This document shows, piece by piece, positions 8,121-20,649 of a DNA stretch of 64,000 nucleotides (position 1 is its first letter; each line of letters begins with the position of its first letter). Under the pieces are notes generated by a model. It was not told the origin of the DNA. It ran no database searches and saw only the letters and a program-made list of their open reading frames with translations. Both the position numbers and the translations under genes were made by a program. This stretch comes from Mycobacterium persicum. Its GTDB lineage: Bacteria > Actinomycetota > Actinomycetes > Mycobacteriales > Mycobacteriaceae. Location of the stretch: contig NZ_MVIF01000018.1 of assembly GCF_002086675.1 (NCBI RefSeq), positions 1-64,000 of the forward strand. Reading direction: 5' to 3'.

Positions 8121-11100
8121 ATGGTTGATCAACTCCAGCATGCAACCGAAGCGCTGCGGAAAGCGCTGGTTCAGGTTGAACGCCTGAAGCGGACCAACCG
8201 CGCGCTGCTGGAGCGGTCGAGCGAGCCGATCGCGATCGTCGGGATGTCGTGCCGCTTCCCCGGTGGGGTCGACACTCCGGAGGCCCTGTGGCAGATGGTC
8301 GCCGACGGCCGCGACGTGATGTCCGAGTTCCCCACCGACCGCGGCTGGGACCTGGCCGGCCTGTTCGACCCGGATCCCGACACACCCCACAAGTCGTATG
8401 CGAGCACCGGCGGCTTCGTCGACGGTGTCGCCGACTTCGATCCCGCGTTCTTCGGCATTGCCCCCAGCGAGGCCCTGGCGATGGACCCGCAGCACCGGAT
8501 GCTGCTGGAGCTGTCGTGGGAGGCGCTGGAGCGGGCCGGAATCGATCCCACGCGGCTACGCGGCAGCGCCACCGGCGTCTTCGCCGGGCTCATCGTCCAG
8601 GGCTACGGCATGTTCGCCGAGGAGATCGAGGGCTACCGGCTGACCGGTATGACCTCCAGCGTCGCCTCCGGCCGGGTGTCGTACGTGCTGGGGTTGGAGG
8701 GTCCGGCGGTGTCGGTGGATACGGCGTGTTCGTCGTCGTTGGTGGCGTTGCATATGGCGGTGCAGTCGCTGCGTTCGGGGGAGTGTGACCTGGCGCTGGC
8801 CGGCGGCGCCACCGTCAACGCCACCCCGACGGTCTTCGTGGAATTCAGCCGGCACCGGGGGCTGGCGCCGGACGGGCGCTGCAAGGCCTACGCGGGCGCG
8901 GCCGACGGGGTCGGCTGGTCCGAGGGTGGGGCCATGTTGGTGGTGGAGCGGCTTTCGGATGCGCGGCGGTTGGGGCATCCGGTGTTGGCGGTGGTGCGGG
9001 GTTCGGCGGTCAATCAGGATGGGGCTTCGAATGGGTTGACCGCGCCCAATGGTCCGTCGCAGCAGCGGGTGGTGCGGGCGGCGTTGGCTAATGCGGGGTT
9101 GAGCGCGGCGGATGTGGATGTGGTCGAGGGTCATGGGACCGGGACTACGTTGGGTGATCCGATTGAGGCGCAGGCGTTGTTGGCGACCTATGGGCAGGGG
9201 CGTTCCGAGCCGCTCTGGTTGGGGTCGGTGAAGTCGAATATGGGTCATACCCAGGCGGCGGCGGGGGTGGCCGGGGTGATCAAGATGGTGTTGGCGATGC
9301 GCCATGAGTTGTTGCCGGCGACGTTGCATGTCGATGAGCCCAGCCCGCATGTGGATTGGTCGGTGGGGGCGGTGTCGTTGTTGACCCGGCCGCAGCCTTG
9401 GCCGGGTGGTGGTCGGGTGAGACGGGCGGGGGTGTCGTCGTTTGGGATTAGTGGCACGAATGCGCATGTGATTGTCGAGGCGGTCCCGGCCTCAGAGTCG
9501 GCGCAGGGTCCGTCGCGGCCGGTGGTGCCGTGGGTGGTGTCGGCGAAGTCGGATGCGGCGTTGCGGGCGCAGGCGGCGCGGCTGGCCGGGTATGTGCGGA
9601 CCCATGACGGGTTGGATGTCGCCGATGTGGGGTGGTCGTTGGCGGGGCGTTCGATGTTTGAGCATCGGGCGGTGGTGGTCGGCGGGGACCGCGATGGGTT
9701 GCTGGCCGGGCTGGAAGAGTTGGCCGGCGATTCCGGCGATGACGTGCTCTCGGTGATTCGCGGTACCGCCACCCCTGCGGGCAAGACGGTGTTCGTCTTC
9801 CCCGGCCAAGGCTCCCAATGGGTCGGCATGGGCGTCGAATTGCTTGACACCGCACCGGTATTCGCGCAGCAGATCGAGGCGTGCGCCGAGGCGTTCGCCG
9901 AATTCGTCGACTGGTCGCTGACCGACGTGCTGCGCGGCGCTCCGGGCGCCCCCGGCCTCGACCGGGTAGACGTGGTGCAGCCGGTGCTGTTTGCGGTGAT
10001 GGTGTCGCTGGCCGAGTTGTGGAAGTCGATCGGCGTGCGTCCGGACGCCGTCATCGGTCATTCCCAGGGCGAGATCGCCGCCGCCTACGTTGCCGGTGCG
10101 CTATCGCTACGCGACGCCGCCAAGGTGGTGACGCTGCGCAGTACATTGCTGACCGGCCTCGCCGGTCCCGGCGGCATGGTGTCGCTGGCGTGCGGCGCCG
10201 AACAGGCGCAGGAGCTGTTGGCGCCCTTCGGAACTCGGATCAGCATCGCCGCGGTCAACGGCCGTTCGGCCGTCGTGGTGTCGGGTGAGGTGGCCGCGCT
10301 GGAGGAGCTGATCCAGGTTTGCGCGGACCGCGAGCTGCGCACCCGCCGGATCGAGGTGGACTATGCCTCGCATTCGGCAGAGGTCGAAGCCATTCGGGAC
10401 CAGCTCACCGGCGCCCTTGCGGGTATCGAGCCGCGTTCTGCGCGCACCGCCTTCTTCTCGTCGGTGACCGGAAGCCGGGTGGACACAGCAGGTTTGGACG
10501 CCGACTACTGGTACCGCAACATCCGCCAGACCGTGCAGTTCGACCAGGCGGTGCGCAGCGCATGCGAACACGGATACCGCACTTTCATCGAATCCAGCCC
10601 CCATCCCGCGCTGATCGCCGGCATCGAGGACACCGCCAACCACTGCATGGCTGACTCCGAACCCGTCGTCGTCCCCACCCTCGGCCGCGAGGACGGCGGG
10701 CTCGCCAGGTTCCTGCTGTCGGCCGCCGCCGCCTTCGTCGCGGGTGTGCCGGTGGATTGGCGCGGCGTACTGGACGGAGCCGGGTTCGTCGAGCTGCCGA
10801 CGTATGCCTTTGAGAAGCGCCGGTTTTGGCTCTCGGGCGAGGGCATGGGGGCCGACGCATCCGGTTTGGGATTGACGGCGGGTCAACACACATTGCTGGG
10901 CGCGGTGGTGGAACTGCCGGCATCCGGTGGCGTGGTCTTGACGGGCCGGTTGTCCGTCAGCTCCCAGGCCTGGTTGGCCGATCATGCCGTGTCGGGCGTC
11001 GTGGTGTTCCCCGGCACCGGTGTCGTCGAATTGGCGATCCGCGCCGGCGACGAAGTCGGCTGCCCGGTGGTCGACGAGCTCACCCTGCGGACACCGTTGC

Positions 11101-14100
11101 TGGTTCCGGCTTCGGGGTCGGTGGCGGTGCAGGTGGTGGTCGGCGCCGCGGCGGAGCCTTCGGAGCGCAGCGTCTCGGTCTATTCGCGCGCCGACGTCGA
11201 CGCCGGTTCGGTGTGGGTGTGCCACGCAGAGGGGACGTTGCGTGCTGGGACCGTTGACCCCGCGGCCGACCTGTCGGTGTGGCCGCCCACGGGTGCCACC
11301 GCCGTCGATGTGTCCGACGGCTACCAGCGGCTGGCGGAGCGCGGCTATGGGTATGGTCCGGCGTTTCGCGGGTTGACCGCGATGTGGGCCCGCGGTGACG
11401 AGCTGTTCGCCGAGGTGAGGTTGCCGGAGGCGGCCGGCGGCGTGGCCGGTTTCGGGTTGCACCCCGCGCTACTGGATGCGGCGTTGCACACCGCGGTGAT
11501 CGCGAATCCGGAGGCCGAACTGGTGCTGCCGTTTTCGTGGCAAGGCGTGTCGTTGCACGCCACCGGGGCGGCGGCGGCGCGGGTGCGGATCGCGCCGGCC
11601 GGACCGTCAGCGGTATCGGTCGAGCTTGCCGACGACCTCGGCTTGCCGGTGCTGTCGGTCGCGGCGATGGTGGCCCGACCGGTCAGCGAGCAGCAACTGC
11701 GGGCCGTGTTGTCCGGTGCGGGTGCGGACCGACTGTTCGAGGTCGTCTGGTCACCGGCGGCCGCCGCGAGCGGCGATGCGCCCTCGTGCTACGAGGTCTT
11801 CGAATGTGTTGCCTCTGTTGAGGATCCGGTGGCCGCGACCCACGAAAGTGCCGGCCGGGCGCTGGCGGCCGTGCAGTCGTGGCTGGCCGAGCATGACTCC
11901 GGAGTGCTGGTCGTCGTCACCCGGGGTGCCGTGGCGCTGCCGGGTGAGGACGTCACCGACCTGGCGGGGGCCGCGGTGTGGGGGTTGGTGCGGTCAGCGC
12001 AAACCGAAAACCCCGGCCGGCTGGTGTTGCTAGATTCCGATGCGCCGCTTGATGATTCGGCGGTAGCAACAGCATTGGCGGTCGGCGAACCGCAGGTGCT
12101 GCTGCGCGACGGACAGGCCTACGCCCCGCGGGTGCACGCCAGCCGCGACGTTGACGGCATCCTGGTGCCGCCGGCCGGCGGGCCGTGGCGGCTGGGTCTT
12201 AGCAGTGCGGGCACCTTCGAGAACCTGCGGCTGGAGCCGGTTCCCAACGCCGGCGCGCCGTTGGGCCCGGGCCAGGTTCGGGTGGCCATGCGCGCCATCG
12301 CCGCGAACTTCCGCGACATCATGATCACCCTGGGCATGTTCACCCACGACGCGTTGATCGGCGGCGAAGGCGCCGGCGTCGTCGTCGAGGTCGGCCCGGG
12401 AGTGACCGAATTCGCGGTCGGGGATTCGGTATACGGATTCTTCCCCGACGGCAGCGGCACGCTGGTGGCCGGCGACATCCGGTTGTTGCTGCCGATGCCC
12501 GCCGACTGGTCATATGCCGAAGCCGCCGCCATCTCAGCCGTTTTCACCACCGCGTACTACGCCTTCATACACTTGGCCGACGTCCAACCGGGCCAGCGGG
12601 TACTGGTGCACGCCGCCACCGGCGGGGTCGGCATGGCGGCCGTGCAGCTGGCCCGGCATCTGGGTCTGGAAGTATTCGCCACCGCCAGCAAGGGCAAGTG
12701 GGACACCTTGCGCGCCATGGGCTTTGACGAAGACCACATCTCCGATTCGCGCAGCCTGGAATTCGAGGAGAAATTCCGCGCGGTCACCGACGGCCGCGGC
12801 ATGGACGTCGTATTGGACTCGCTGGCCGGTGAATTCGTCGACGCGTCGCTGCGCCTGCTGGGGCCCGGCGGGGTGTTCCTCGAGATGGGCAAGACCGACA
12901 TCCGCGATCCCGGCGTGATCGCCCAGGAATATCCGGGTGTGCGCTACCGTGCCTTCGACCTGTTCGAACCCGGCCGTCCCCGCATGCACCAGTACCTGCT
13001 CGAACTGGCCGCATTGTTCGACGCCGGGGTGCTGCGGCCACTGCCGGTGACGACGTTTGACATCCGGCGGGCGCCGGCGGCCCTGCGATACCTGAGCCAG
13101 GCCCGCCATATCGGCAAGGTCGTCATGAGCATGCCCGACGCATGGGCTGCCGGCACCGTGCTGATCACCGGTGGAACCGGCATGGCCGGTTCGGTATTGG
13201 CGCGTCACGCCGTCACCCGCCACGGGGTCCGTCATCTGGTGTTGCTCAGCCGGCGCGGTGCCGACGCCGCAGGGGCCGCGGCGTTGGTGACCGAGTTGAC
13301 TGCCGCCGGCGCGCAGGTGCATGTGGTGGCGTGTGACGCGGCCGACCGGGCGGCGCTGGCCGACGTGATCGCCGGCATCCCGGCGCAGCACCCGTTGTCC
13401 GCCGTGATCCATGCGGCCGGTGTGCTCGATGACGCGGTGATTTCGTCGTTGACACCGGAACGCGTCGATGCCGTACTGCGGGCCAAGGTCGATGCGGCGT
13501 GGAACTTACACGAGCTGACCCTTGACCTGGATGTGGCTGCGTTCGTGATGTTTTCGTCGATGGCGGGGCTGGTGGGGTCGTCGGGTCAGGCCAACTATGC
13601 GGCCGCCAACACCTTCCTGGACGGGCTGGCCGCGCACCGGCGGGCCCACGGCTTGCCGGCGATGTCGCTGGGGTGGGGCCTGTGGGATCAGGCCAGCGAC
13701 ATGACCGGCGGACTGGACGCCGCCGACCGTGCCCGGCTGGGCCGCGAAGGTGTGCTGGCGTTGTCCTCGGATGAGGCGATGGAATTGTTCGACACCGCGC
13801 TGATCGTCGACCAGCCGTTCCTGGCGCCCGCCCGCATCGACCTGAGCGCGCTGCGGGCCCACGCGGTGGCGGTGCCGCCGATGTTCAGCGATCTGGTCAA
13901 CGCGCCGACCAGACGCCAGGTCGACGACGCACTGGCTGCCGCCAAGTCGAAATCGGCGCTGGCGCACCGCCTGCACGGCCTGCCCGAAGCCGAACAGCAC
14001 GCCGTGGTACTGGACTTGGTGCGGTCCCACATCGCCACCGTCCTGGGCAACATCGCCCCCGAGGCCGTCGACGCCGACAAGGCGTTCCAGGAGTTGGGTT

Positions 14101-17100
14101 TCGACTCGCTGACCGCGGTCGAAATGCGCAACCGACTCAAAACCGCAACCGGCCTTACCCTTTCACCCACGCTCATCTTCGACTACCCAACCCCCAACGG
14201 CCTGGCCGGCTACATCCGCGGTGAACTCGCCGGTGTTCCACAGGAGATCAAGCACGTATCGGCGGTGCGCGCCACGGACGGCGACCCGATTGCCATCGTG
14301 GGCATGGCATGTCGTTATCCCGGGGGGATTGAGTCGCCAGATGACCTGTGGGACATGCTGGTTCAGGGCCGCGATGTGCTGTCCGAATTCCCCACCGACC
14401 GCGGCTGGGACCTGGCAGGGCTGTTCAACCCGGATCCCGACGTGCCCGGCGCGTGCTACACCAAAACCGGCGGGTTCGTGGACCGGGTCGGCGACTTCGA
14501 TCCCGCGTTCTTCGGCGTCGGGCCCAGCGAGGCCCTGGCGATGGACCCGCAGCAGCGGATGTTCCTGGAGCTGTCGTGGGAGGCGTTGGAGCGGGCCGGA
14601 ATCGAGCCCGGCAGCCTGCGCGGCAGCGCCACCGGTGTGTTCGCCGGAGTCATGACCCAGGGCTACGGCATGTTCGCTGCCGAACCGGTGGAAGGCTTCC
14701 GGCTGACCGGCCAACTGTCCAGTGTGGCCTCCGGCCGGGTGGCCTATGTGCTGGGGTTGGAGGGTCCGGCGGTGTCGGTGGATACGGCGTGTTCGTCGTC
14801 GTTGGTGGCGTTGCATATGGCGGTGCAGTCGCTGCGTTCGGGGGAGTGTGACCTGGCGCTGGCCGGCGGAGTGACCATCAACGCCACGCCCGACATCTTC
14901 GTGGAATTCAGTCGGCACCGGGGGCTGGCGCCGGACGGGCGCTGCAAGGCCTACGCGGGCGCGGCCGACGGGGTCGGCTGGTCCGAGGGCGGCGGCATGT
15001 TGGTGGTGGAGCGGCTTTCGGATGCGCGGCGGTTGGGGCATCCGGTGTTGGCGGTGGTGCGGGGTTCGGCGGTCAATCAGGATGGGGCTTCGAATGGGTT
15101 GACCGCGCCCAATGGTCCGTCGCAGCAGCGGGTGGTGCGGGCGGCGTTGGCTAATGCGGGGTTGAGCGCGGCGGATGTGGATGTGGTCGAGGGTCATGGG
15201 ACCGGGACTACGTTGGGTGATCCGATTGAGGCGCAGGCGTTGTTGGCGACCTATGGGCAGGGGCGTTCCGAGCCGCTCTGGTTGGGGTCGGTGAAGTCGA
15301 ATATGGGTCATACCCAGGCGGCGGCGGGGGTGGCCGGGGTGATCATGATGGTGTTGGCGATGCGCCAGGAGTTGTTGCCGGCGACGTTGCATGTGGATGA
15401 GCCGATCCCGCATGTGGATTGGGCGGTGGGGGCGGTGTCGTTGTTGACCCGGCCGCAGCCTTGGCCGGGTGGTGGTCGGGTGAGACGGGCGGGGGTGTCG
15501 TCGTTTGGGATTAGTGGCACGAATGCGCATGTGATTGTCGAGGCGGTCCCGGCCTCAGAGTCGGCGCAGGGTCCGTCGCGGCCGGTGGTGCCGTGGGTGG
15601 TGTCGGCGAAGTCGGATGCGGCGTTGCGGGCGCAGGCGGCGCGGCTGGCCGGGTATGTGCGGACCCATGACGGGTTGGATGTCGCCGATGTGGGGTGGTC
15701 GTTGGCGGGGCGTTCGATGTTTGAGCATCGGGCGGTGGTGGTCGGCGGGGACCGCGATGGGTTGCTGGCCGGGCTGGAAGAGTTGGCCGGCGATTCCGGC
15801 GATGACGTGCTCTCGGTGGTTCGCGCTACCGCCACCCCTGCGGGCAAGACGGTGTTCGTCTTCCCCGGCCAAGGCTCCCAAATACTGGGCATGGGAATGG
15901 GCTTGCACGCCGGATATCCGGTGTTCGCCGAGGCGTTTAACACCGTCGTCGCCGAACTGGACCGCCACCTGCTGCGCCCGCTGCGCGAAGTCATCTGGGG
16001 TCACGACGAAAACCTTTTGAACACAACGGAATTCGCGCAGCCAGCGCTGTTCGCGGTGGAAGTCGCGCTGTACCGGCTGCTGGAGTCCTGGGGAATGCGA
16101 CCAGACTTCGTGATGGGCCACTCCGTCGGTGAAATCGCGGCGGCACACGTCGCCGGCGTCCTGTCCCTGGAAAACGCCGCGGTGCTGGTCGCCGCACGGG
16201 GCAGGTTCATGCAGGCCCTGCCGCCCGGCGGAGCGATGGTCGCGGTGGCGGCCACCGAAGCAGAAATTGCGCCCCTGCTGGGCGCGGACGTCAGCGTCGC
16301 CGCCGTCAACGGCCCTGCCTCCGTGGTGATTTCCGGCGCCGCGGACGCGGTGCTCGCGGTCGCCGACCGGTTGCGCGCTGACGGCCGACGGGTACATCGC
16401 CTGGCCGTGTCGCACGCGTTCCACTCGCCACTGATGGACCCGATGATCGACGAATTCGGCTCCGTGGCAAGCGGTCTGGCCATCGGACAACCTGCGATTC
16501 CGGTCATCTCCAATGTCACCGGTGCGCTGGCGGCCGACGACTTCGGCTCCCCGGCGTACTGGAAGCGTCACGTTCGGGAGGCGGTCCGGTTCGCCGACAG
16601 CGTCCAATTCGCCCAATCGGCGGGTGCCACCCGCTTCTTCGAAGTCGGGCCGGGCAGCGGCCTTACCGCGTCGATCGAAGAATCGCTGCCGGATACCGGG
16701 ATCCTGACGATCTCCGCGCTGCGCAAGGATCGGCCCGAGCCGGTGACGTTGGTCAACGCCGTGGCTCAGGCGTTCGTCGCCGGTGTCAACGTGGACTGGC
16801 GCACCGTAGTGGGGCAGGCGAACTTCGTCGAGTTGCCGACCTACGCATTTCAGCGGCGGCGGTTCTGGCTGTCTAGTGACGGAGCTGCGGCTGACGCCGC
16901 CGGGCTCGGCCTCGAGGCCAGCGAGCATGCCCTGCTGGGCGCGGTGGTGGAGCTGCCGACCTCCGGCGGCGTCGTGCTGACCGGGCGGTTATCGCCGCGC
17001 GCGCAGGGCTGGTTGGCCGATCATGCCGTCGGCGGCGTGGTGATCTTCCCCGGAGCGGGCTTCGTCGAGTTGGCGATTCGAGCCGGCGACGAAGTGGGCT

Positions 17101-20100
17101 GCACGGTGGTCGAGGAGTTGACCCTGGCCGCGCCCTTGGTGTTGCCGGCCGGGTCATCGGTTGCCGTCGAGGTGATCGTGGGTGGTGCGGATGAGTCCGG
17201 CGCTCGCGCGGTGTCGGTGTACTCCCGCGCGGAGGCCGGCGGCGGCTGGGTGTTGCATGCCGAGGGCACGCTCGCTAACGGGACCGCTGCTCCGACAACC
17301 GATTTGGCGGCGTGGCCACCCGTGGGCGCGGTACCGGTGGAGGTCGCCGACGGATACGAACGGTTGGCCGAGCGCGGGTATGGCTATGGCCCGGCATTCC
17401 GCGGCCTGAACGCGATGTGGCGCCGCGGCGATGAAGTCTTCGCCGAGGTCTCCTTACCCGCCGACGCCGGGGTGTCGGTCGCGGGCTTCGGAGTTCATCC
17501 GGTGATGCTGGATGCGGCGTTGCACGCGGTGATTCTGGCCTCCAACGGCGCCGACGATTTCGGCGTCGACGAGGGCTCGGTGCTCGTTCCGTTCTCCTGG
17601 CAAGGTGTGTCGCTGCATGCCGGCGGCGCATCGGCGGTTCGGGCGCGCATCGCGCCGGCGGGGCCGTCCACAGTGTCGATCGAGCTGGCCGACGGGCTGG
17701 GATTGCCGGTGCTGTCGGTCGCGTCGATGCTGGCGCGGCCCGTCACCGATCAGCAGCTGCGCGCCGCGGTATCCGGGTCGGGTCCCGACCGGCTGTTCCA
17801 GGTGGACTGGTCGGCCCAGCCGTCGGCTGCCCTGGAACCGGTGCCCGTAATGGCCTGGGGCACAACGGCGGACAGCGACTCGTCAACGGTGGTCTTCGAA
17901 TCCGTGCCGGTGGCCGGCGACGCGGTGGCGGGTGTCTACACCGCCACGAACTCGGTGCTCGACGTGCTGCAGTCCTGGCTCGGCCGCGACGGCGCAGGGG
18001 TACTGGTGGTGACGACGCGCGGTGCTGTCGCGCTGCCCGGCGAAGACGTCACCGACCTGGCCGGCGCGGCGGTGTGGGGCCTGGTGCGCTCGGCGCAGAC
18101 GGAGCATCCCGGACGTATCGTGCTGGTCGATACCGATGCGCCCCTGGATGAATCGGCCCTGGCGGCGGTGTTGGCCGCCGGCGAGCCGCAGGTGTTGTGG
18201 CGCGGTGGGCAGGTGTACATTGCCCGAGTCCACGGCAGCCGCACGGTTGGCGCGCTGTTGGTCCCCCCGGGCGACGGGCCGTGGCGGTTGGGCATGAGCG
18301 CAGCCGGCACGTTCGAAAACCTGCGGCTGGAGCCGATTCCCGACGCCGACACTCCGCTGCAGCCCGGACACGTCAGGGTGCGGTTGTCCGCCATCGCAGC
18401 CAATTTCCGGGACGTCATGATCGCATTGGGGCTCTACCCCGACCCCGAGGCGGTGATGGGTGTCGAGGCGTCCGGTGTTGTCCTCGAAACCGGCCCAGAA
18501 GATAGGGGTTTCGCCGTCGGCGACCGAGTCATGGGCTTGTTCCCCGAAGGCACCGGGACGATCGCCACCACCGACCACAGGCTGTTGGTCAAGGTTCCGG
18601 CGGGCTGGTCGCACACCGCGGCGGCCACCGCGTCGGTGGTGTTCGCCACCGCCTATTACGCGCTGCGCGATTTGGCGTCCGTGCGGTCGGGGCAACGGAT
18701 CCTGGTGCACGCCGCCACCGGTGGTGTCGGTATGGCGGCGGTGCAGCTGGCCCGGCATTGGGGTCTCGAGGTGTTCGCCACCGCCAGCAAGGGCAAGTGG
18801 GACACGTTGCGGGCCATGGGCTTTGACGACGACCACATCTCCGACTCGCGCAGCCTGGAATTCGAGGACAAATTCCGCTCCGCTACCGGTGGGCGCGGCG
18901 TGGACGTGGTCTTGGACTCGCTGGCCGGTGATTTCGTGGATGCGTCGCTGCGTCTGGTCGCCTCGGGCGGAGGGTTCCTGGAGATGGGCAAGACCGACAT
19001 CCGCGAACCCGAAGTGATCGCGCAGCGGTACCCGGGAGTGCGCTACCGAGCTTTCGACCTCTTCGAGGCCGGACCGGACCGCATTGCGCAGATCCTTGCC
19101 GAACTGGCCGCCCTGTTCGACGACGAGGTGCTGCGACCGTTGCCGGTCACGACGTTCGACGTGCGTCGCGCCCCTGCGGCGTTGCGGTACCTGAGCCAGG
19201 CACGCCACGTCGGCAAGGTGGTGATGACCATGCCGGACGCGTGGGCGGCCGGCACGGTGCTGATCACCGGCGGGACCGGCATGGCCGGCTCGGCGTTGGC
19301 ACGCCATGTCGTGACTCGCCACGGGGTGCGTCAGCTGGTCCTGGTCAGCAGGCGTGGCCCGGACGCATCCGGGGCCGACGAACTGGTAGCCGAATTGGGC
19401 GCGGCCGGCGCGCAGGTGCAGGTGGTTTCTTGTGATGCCGCCGATCGGGCCGCGTTGGCAAAGGTGATCGCCGATATCCCGGTTCAGCACCCGCTGTCGG
19501 CCGTGATCCACACCGCGGGCGCACTCGATGACGCCGTGGTGACCTCGCTGACACCGCAGCGGATGGAAACGGTAATGCGGGCCAAGGTCGACGCGGCGTG
19601 GAATCTGCACGAGCTGACCTGCGATCTGGATGTGTCTGCCTTCGTGATGTTTTCGTCGATGGCCGGGTTGGTCGGCTCGTCGGGACAGGGCAACTACGCG
19701 GCCGCCAACTCATTCCTGGACGGGCTGGCCGTGCACCGGCGGGCGCATGGGCTGCCGGCAATCTCGCTGGGTTGGGGTCTGTGGAATCAGGCCAGCGCCA
19801 TGACCGGCGGATTGGCAAGTGTCGACTTCAAGCGGTTCGCCCGCGACGGCATCGTGGCGATGTCCTCGGAAGAAGCGCTGGAATTGCTCGACACCGCCAT
19901 GATCGTCGACGAACCGTTCGTGCTGCCCGCCCACATCGACTTTGCCGCGTTGCGGGTCAAATTCGATAATGGCACGCTGCCGCCGATGTTCGTCGACCTG
20001 ATCAACGCGCCCACGCGTCGTCAAGTCGACGACTCGCTGGCCGCGGCTAAGTCGAAATCCGCTCTGCTGCAACGTCTGGACGGCTTGCCCGACGACGAGC

Positions 20101-20579
20101 AGCACGCCGTCCTGTTGGATCTGGTGCGGTCCAACATCGCGACCGTACTGGGCAACACCAGCCCGGAGGCGATCGACCCGGACCGGGCATTCCAGGAGTT
20201 GGGCTTCGATTCGCTGACCGCGGTCGAGATGCGCAACAGGCTCAAATCCGCTACTGGCCTTGCGCTTTCGCCGACGCTCATTTTCGACTACCCCAACTCG
20301 GCTGCGCTGGCCGGCTACATGCACCGCGAACTGTTGGGTTCGGCGCCGCACGACGCCCCGGCCACGGCCCCCGGCGAGGCCGAACTGCAGCGCGTGGTCG
20401 CATCCATTCCGATCAAGCGCCTTCGGCAGGCGGGAGTGCTGGACCTGTTGCTGTCGTTGGCCCAGGGCACCGAGGTGAGCGGTCAGCCTGGGGCGCCGGC
20501 AGCGACCACCGAAAAGGACATTGCCGACATGGACCTCGACGATCTGGTCAACGCCGCGTTCATGGACGACGACGAATAG
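8121..20579 (+). CDS. pks12: Mycoketide synthase Pks12, two complete reducing modules
   Basis: A 4152-residue type I polyketide synthase, one residue longer than M. tuberculosis Pks12 as I recall it. A short N-terminal coiled-coil docking segment is followed by two full modules in order KS-AT-DH-ER-KR-ACP. Module 1: KS Cys203/His338/His376, AT Ser648 with YASH (748-751), DH His955/Asp1119, ER nucleotide site near 1497, KR from 1678 with Tyr1826, ACP Ser1996. Module 2: KS Cys2224, AT Ser2668 with HAFH (2765-2768), DH His2968, ER near 3530, KR from 3711 with Tyr3859, ACP Ser4031. By AT motifs, module 1 should take methylmalonyl-CoA and module 2 malonyl-CoA. There is no thioesterase; an acidic C-terminal docking tail ends the protein. 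This matches the known modularly iterative synthesis of methyl-branched mycoketide chains for mannosyl phosphomycoketide antigens. Confidence 0.97.
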   Translation: MVDQLQHATEALRKALVQVERLKRTNRALLERSSEPIAIVGMSCRFPGGVDTPEALWQMVADGRDVMSEFPTDRGWDLAGLFDPDPDTPHKSYASTGGFVDGVADFDPAFFGIAPSEALAMDPQHRMLLELSWEALERAGIDPTRLRGSATGVFAGLIVQGYGMFAEEIEGYRLTGMTSSVASGRVSYVLGLEGPAVSVDTACSSSLVALHMAVQSLRSGECDLALAGGATVNATPTVFVEFSRHRGLAPDGRCKAYAGAADGVGWSEGGAMLVVERLSDARRLGHPVLAVVRGSAVNQDGASNGLTAPNGPSQQRVVRAALANAGLSAADVDVVEGHGTGTTLGDPIEAQALLATYGQGRSEPLWLGSVKSNMGHTQAAAGVAGVIKMVLAMRHELLPATLHVDEPSPHVDWSVGAVSLLTRPQPWPGGGRVRRAGVSSFGISGTNAHVIVEAVPASESAQGPSRPVVPWVVSAKSDAALRAQAARLAGYVRTHDGLDVADVGWSLAGRSMFEHRAVVVGGDRDGLLAGLEELAGDSGDDVLSVIRGTATPAGKTVFVFPGQGSQWVGMGVELLDTAPVFAQQIEACAEAFAEFVDWSLTDVLRGAPGAPGLDRVDVVQPVLFAVMVSLAELWKSIGVRPDAVIGHSQGEIAAAYVAGALSLRDAAKVVTLRSTLLTGLAGPGGMVSLACGAEQAQELLAPFGTRISIAAVNGRSAVVVSGEVAALEELIQVCADRELRTRRIEVDYASHSAEVEAIRDQLTGALAGIEPRSARTAFFSSVTGSRVDTAGLDADYWYRNIRQTVQFDQAVRSACEHGYRTFIESSPHPALIAGIEDTANHCMADSEPVVVPTLGREDGGLARFLLSAAAAFVAGVPVDWRGVLDGAGFVELPTYAFEKRRFWLSGEGMGADASGLGLTAGQHTLLGAVVELPASGGVVLTGRLSVSSQAWLADHAVSGVVVFPGTGVVELAIRAGDEVGCPVVDELTLRTPLLVPASGSVAVQVVVGAAAEPSERSVSVYSRADVDAGSVWVCHAEGTLRAGTVDPAADLSVWPPTGATAVDVSDGYQRLAERGYGYGPAFRGLTAMWARGDELFAEVRLPEAAGGVAGFGLHPALLDAALHTAVIANPEAELVLPFSWQGVSLHATGAAAARVRIAPAGPSAVSVELADDLGLPVLSVAAMVARPVSEQQLRAVLSGAGADRLFEVVWSPAAAASGDAPSCYEVFECVASVEDPVAATHESAGRALAAVQSWLAEHDSGVLVVVTRGAVALPGEDVTDLAGAAVWGLVRSAQTENPGRLVLLDSDAPLDDSAVATALAVGEPQVLLRDGQAYAPRVHASRDVDGILVPPAGGPWRLGLSSAGTFENLRLEPVPNAGAPLGPGQVRVAMRAIAANFRDIMITLGMFTHDALIGGEGAGVVVEVGPGVTEFAVGDSVYGFFPDGSGTLVAGDIRLLLPMPADWSYAEAAAISAVFTTAYYAFIHLADVQPGQRVLVHAATGGVGMAAVQLARHLGLEVFATASKGKWDTLRAMGFDEDHISDSRSLEFEEKFRAVTDGRGMDVVLDSLAGEFVDASLRLLGPGGVFLEMGKTDIRDPGVIAQEYPGVRYRAFDLFEPGRPRMHQYLLELAALFDAGVLRPLPVTTFDIRRAPAALRYLSQARHIGKVVMSMPDAWAAGTVLITGGTGMAGSVLARHAVTRHGVRHLVLLSRRGADAAGAAALVTELTAAGAQVHVVACDAADRAALADVIAGIPAQHPLSAVIHAAGVLDDAVISSLTPERVDAVLRAKVDAAWNLHELTLDLDVAAFVMFSSMAGLVGSSGQANYAAANTFLDGLAAHRRAHGLPAMSLGWGLWDQASDMTGGLDAADRARLGREGVLALSSDEAMELFDTALIVDQPFLAPARIDLSALRAHAVAVPPMFSDLVNAPTRRQVDDALAAAKSKSALAHRLHGLPEAEQHAVVLDLVRSHIATVLGNIAPEAVDADKAFQELGFDSLTAVEMRNRLKTATGLTLSPTLIFDYPTPNGLAGYIRGELAGVPQEIKHVSAVRATDGDPIAIVGMACRYPGGIESPDDLWDMLVQGRDVLSEFPTDRGWDLAGLFNPDPDVPGACYTKTGGFVDRVGDFDPAFFGVGPSEALAMDPQQRMFLELSWEALERAGIEPGSLRGSATGVFAGVMTQGYGMFAAEPVEGFRLTGQLSSVASGRVAYVLGLEGPAVSVDTACSSSLVALHMAVQSLRSGECDLALAGGVTINATPDIFVEFSRHRGLAPDGRCKAYAGAADGVGWSEGGGMLVVERLSDARRLGHPVLAVVRGSAVNQDGASNGLTAPNGPSQQRVVRAALANAGLSAADVDVVEGHGTGTTLGDPIEAQALLATYGQGRSEPLWLGSVKSNMGHTQAAAGVAGVIMMVLAMRQELLPATLHVDEPIPHVDWAVGAVSLLTRPQPWPGGGRVRRAGVSSFGISGTNAHVIVEAVPASESAQGPSRPVVPWVVSAKSDAALRAQAARLAGYVRTHDGLDVADVGWSLAGRSMFEHRAVVVGGDRDGLLAGLEELAGDSGDDVLSVVRATATPAGKTVFVFPGQGSQILGMGMGLHAGYPVFAEAFNTVVAELDRHLLRPLREVIWGHDENLLNTTEFAQPALFAVEVALYRLLESWGMRPDFVMGHSVGEIAAAHVAGVLSLENAAVLVAARGRFMQALPPGGAMVAVAATEAEIAPLLGADVSVAAVNGPASVVISGAADAVLAVADRLRADGRRVHRLAVSHAFHSPLMDPMIDEFGSVASGLAIGQPAIPVISNVTGALAADDFGSPAYWKRHVREAVRFADSVQFAQSAGATRFFEVGPGSGLTASIEESLPDTGILTISALRKDRPEPVTLVNAVAQAFVAGVNVDWRTVVGQANFVELPTYAFQRRRFWLSSDGAAADAAGLGLEASEHALLGAVVELPTSGGVVLTGRLSPRAQGWLADHAVGGVVIFPGAGFVELAIRAGDEVGCTVVEELTLAAPLVLPAGSSVAVEVIVGGADESGARAVSVYSRAEAGGGWVLHAEGTLANGTAAPTTDLAAWPPVGAVPVEVADGYERLAERGYGYGPAFRGLNAMWRRGDEVFAEVSLPADAGVSVAGFGVHPVMLDAALHAVILASNGADDFGVDEGSVLVPFSWQGVSLHAGGASAVRARIAPAGPSTVSIELADGLGLPVLSVASMLARPVTDQQLRAAVSGSGPDRLFQVDWSAQPSAALEPVPVMAWGTTADSDSSTVVFESVPVAGDAVAGVYTATNSVLDVLQSWLGRDGAGVLVVTTRGAVALPGEDVTDLAGAAVWGLVRSAQTEHPGRIVLVDTDAPLDESALAAVLAAGEPQVLWRGGQVYIARVHGSRTVGALLVPPGDGPWRLGMSAAGTFENLRLEPIPDADTPLQPGHVRVRLSAIAANFRDVMIALGLYPDPEAVMGVEASGVVLETGPEDRGFAVGDRVMGLFPEGTGTIATTDHRLLVKVPAGWSHTAAATASVVFATAYYALRDLASVRSGQRILVHAATGGVGMAAVQLARHWGLEVFATASKGKWDTLRAMGFDDDHISDSRSLEFEDKFRSATGGRGVDVVLDSLAGDFVDASLRLVASGGGFLEMGKTDIREPEVIAQRYPGVRYRAFDLFEAGPDRIAQILAELAALFDDEVLRPLPVTTFDVRRAPAALRYLSQARHVGKVVMTMPDAWAAGTVLITGGTGMAGSALARHVVTRHGVRQLVLVSRRGPDASGADELVAELGAAGAQVQVVSCDAADRAALAKVIADIPVQHPLSAVIHTAGALDDAVVTSLTPQRMETVMRAKVDAAWNLHELTCDLDVSAFVMFSSMAGLVGSSGQGNYAAANSFLDGLAVHRRAHGLPAISLGWGLWNQASAMTGGLASVDFKRFARDGIVAMSSEEALELLDTAMIVDEPFVLPAHIDFAALRVKFDNGTLPPMFVDLINAPTRRQVDDSLAAAKSKSALLQRLDGLPDDEQHAVLLDLVRSNIATVLGNTSPEAIDPDRAFQELGFDSLTAVEMRNRLKSATGLALSPTLIFDYPNSAALAGYMHRELLGSAPHDAPATAPGEAELQRVVASIPIKRLRQAGVLDLLLSLAQGTEVSGQPGAPAATTEKDIADMDLDDLVNAAFMDDDE
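8690..9820 (+). repeat. Module 1 copy of a ~1.1-kb near-identical direct repeat in pks12
   Basis: This stretch encodes the C-terminal part of KS1 and the KS-AT linker. It is nearly base-identical to 14753-15883 at a constant offset of 6063 bases, with only short clusters of differences (for example near 8807-8835 and 9345-9360). Third positions are also unlike the flanks: many TTG, GTG and GCG codons. This indicates recent gene conversion or duplication between modules. Confidence 0.9.
14753..15883 (+). repeat. Module 2 copy of the pks12 direct repeat
   Basis: Second copy of the KS/linker repeat at 8690-9820, offset 6063 bases with no insertions or deletions at the points I checked. Similarity falls abruptly at the start of the AT domain, where AT1 and AT2 differ in substrate motifs, so the exchange tract stops before the specificity-determining region. 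Confidence 0.9.
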
Positions 20580-20649
20580 CCATGAGCGACACCAGCAACA
20601 ATGCAGGACGAACCGATGCGGAGCGGGTGACCATGACCCGACCGACCCT

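Noticed and set aside
8556-15530. Long open frames on the complement of pks12
   Set aside because: They mirror the high GC at third positions of pks12, have Arg/Pro/His-rich low-complexity translations and no ribosome binding site or motif.
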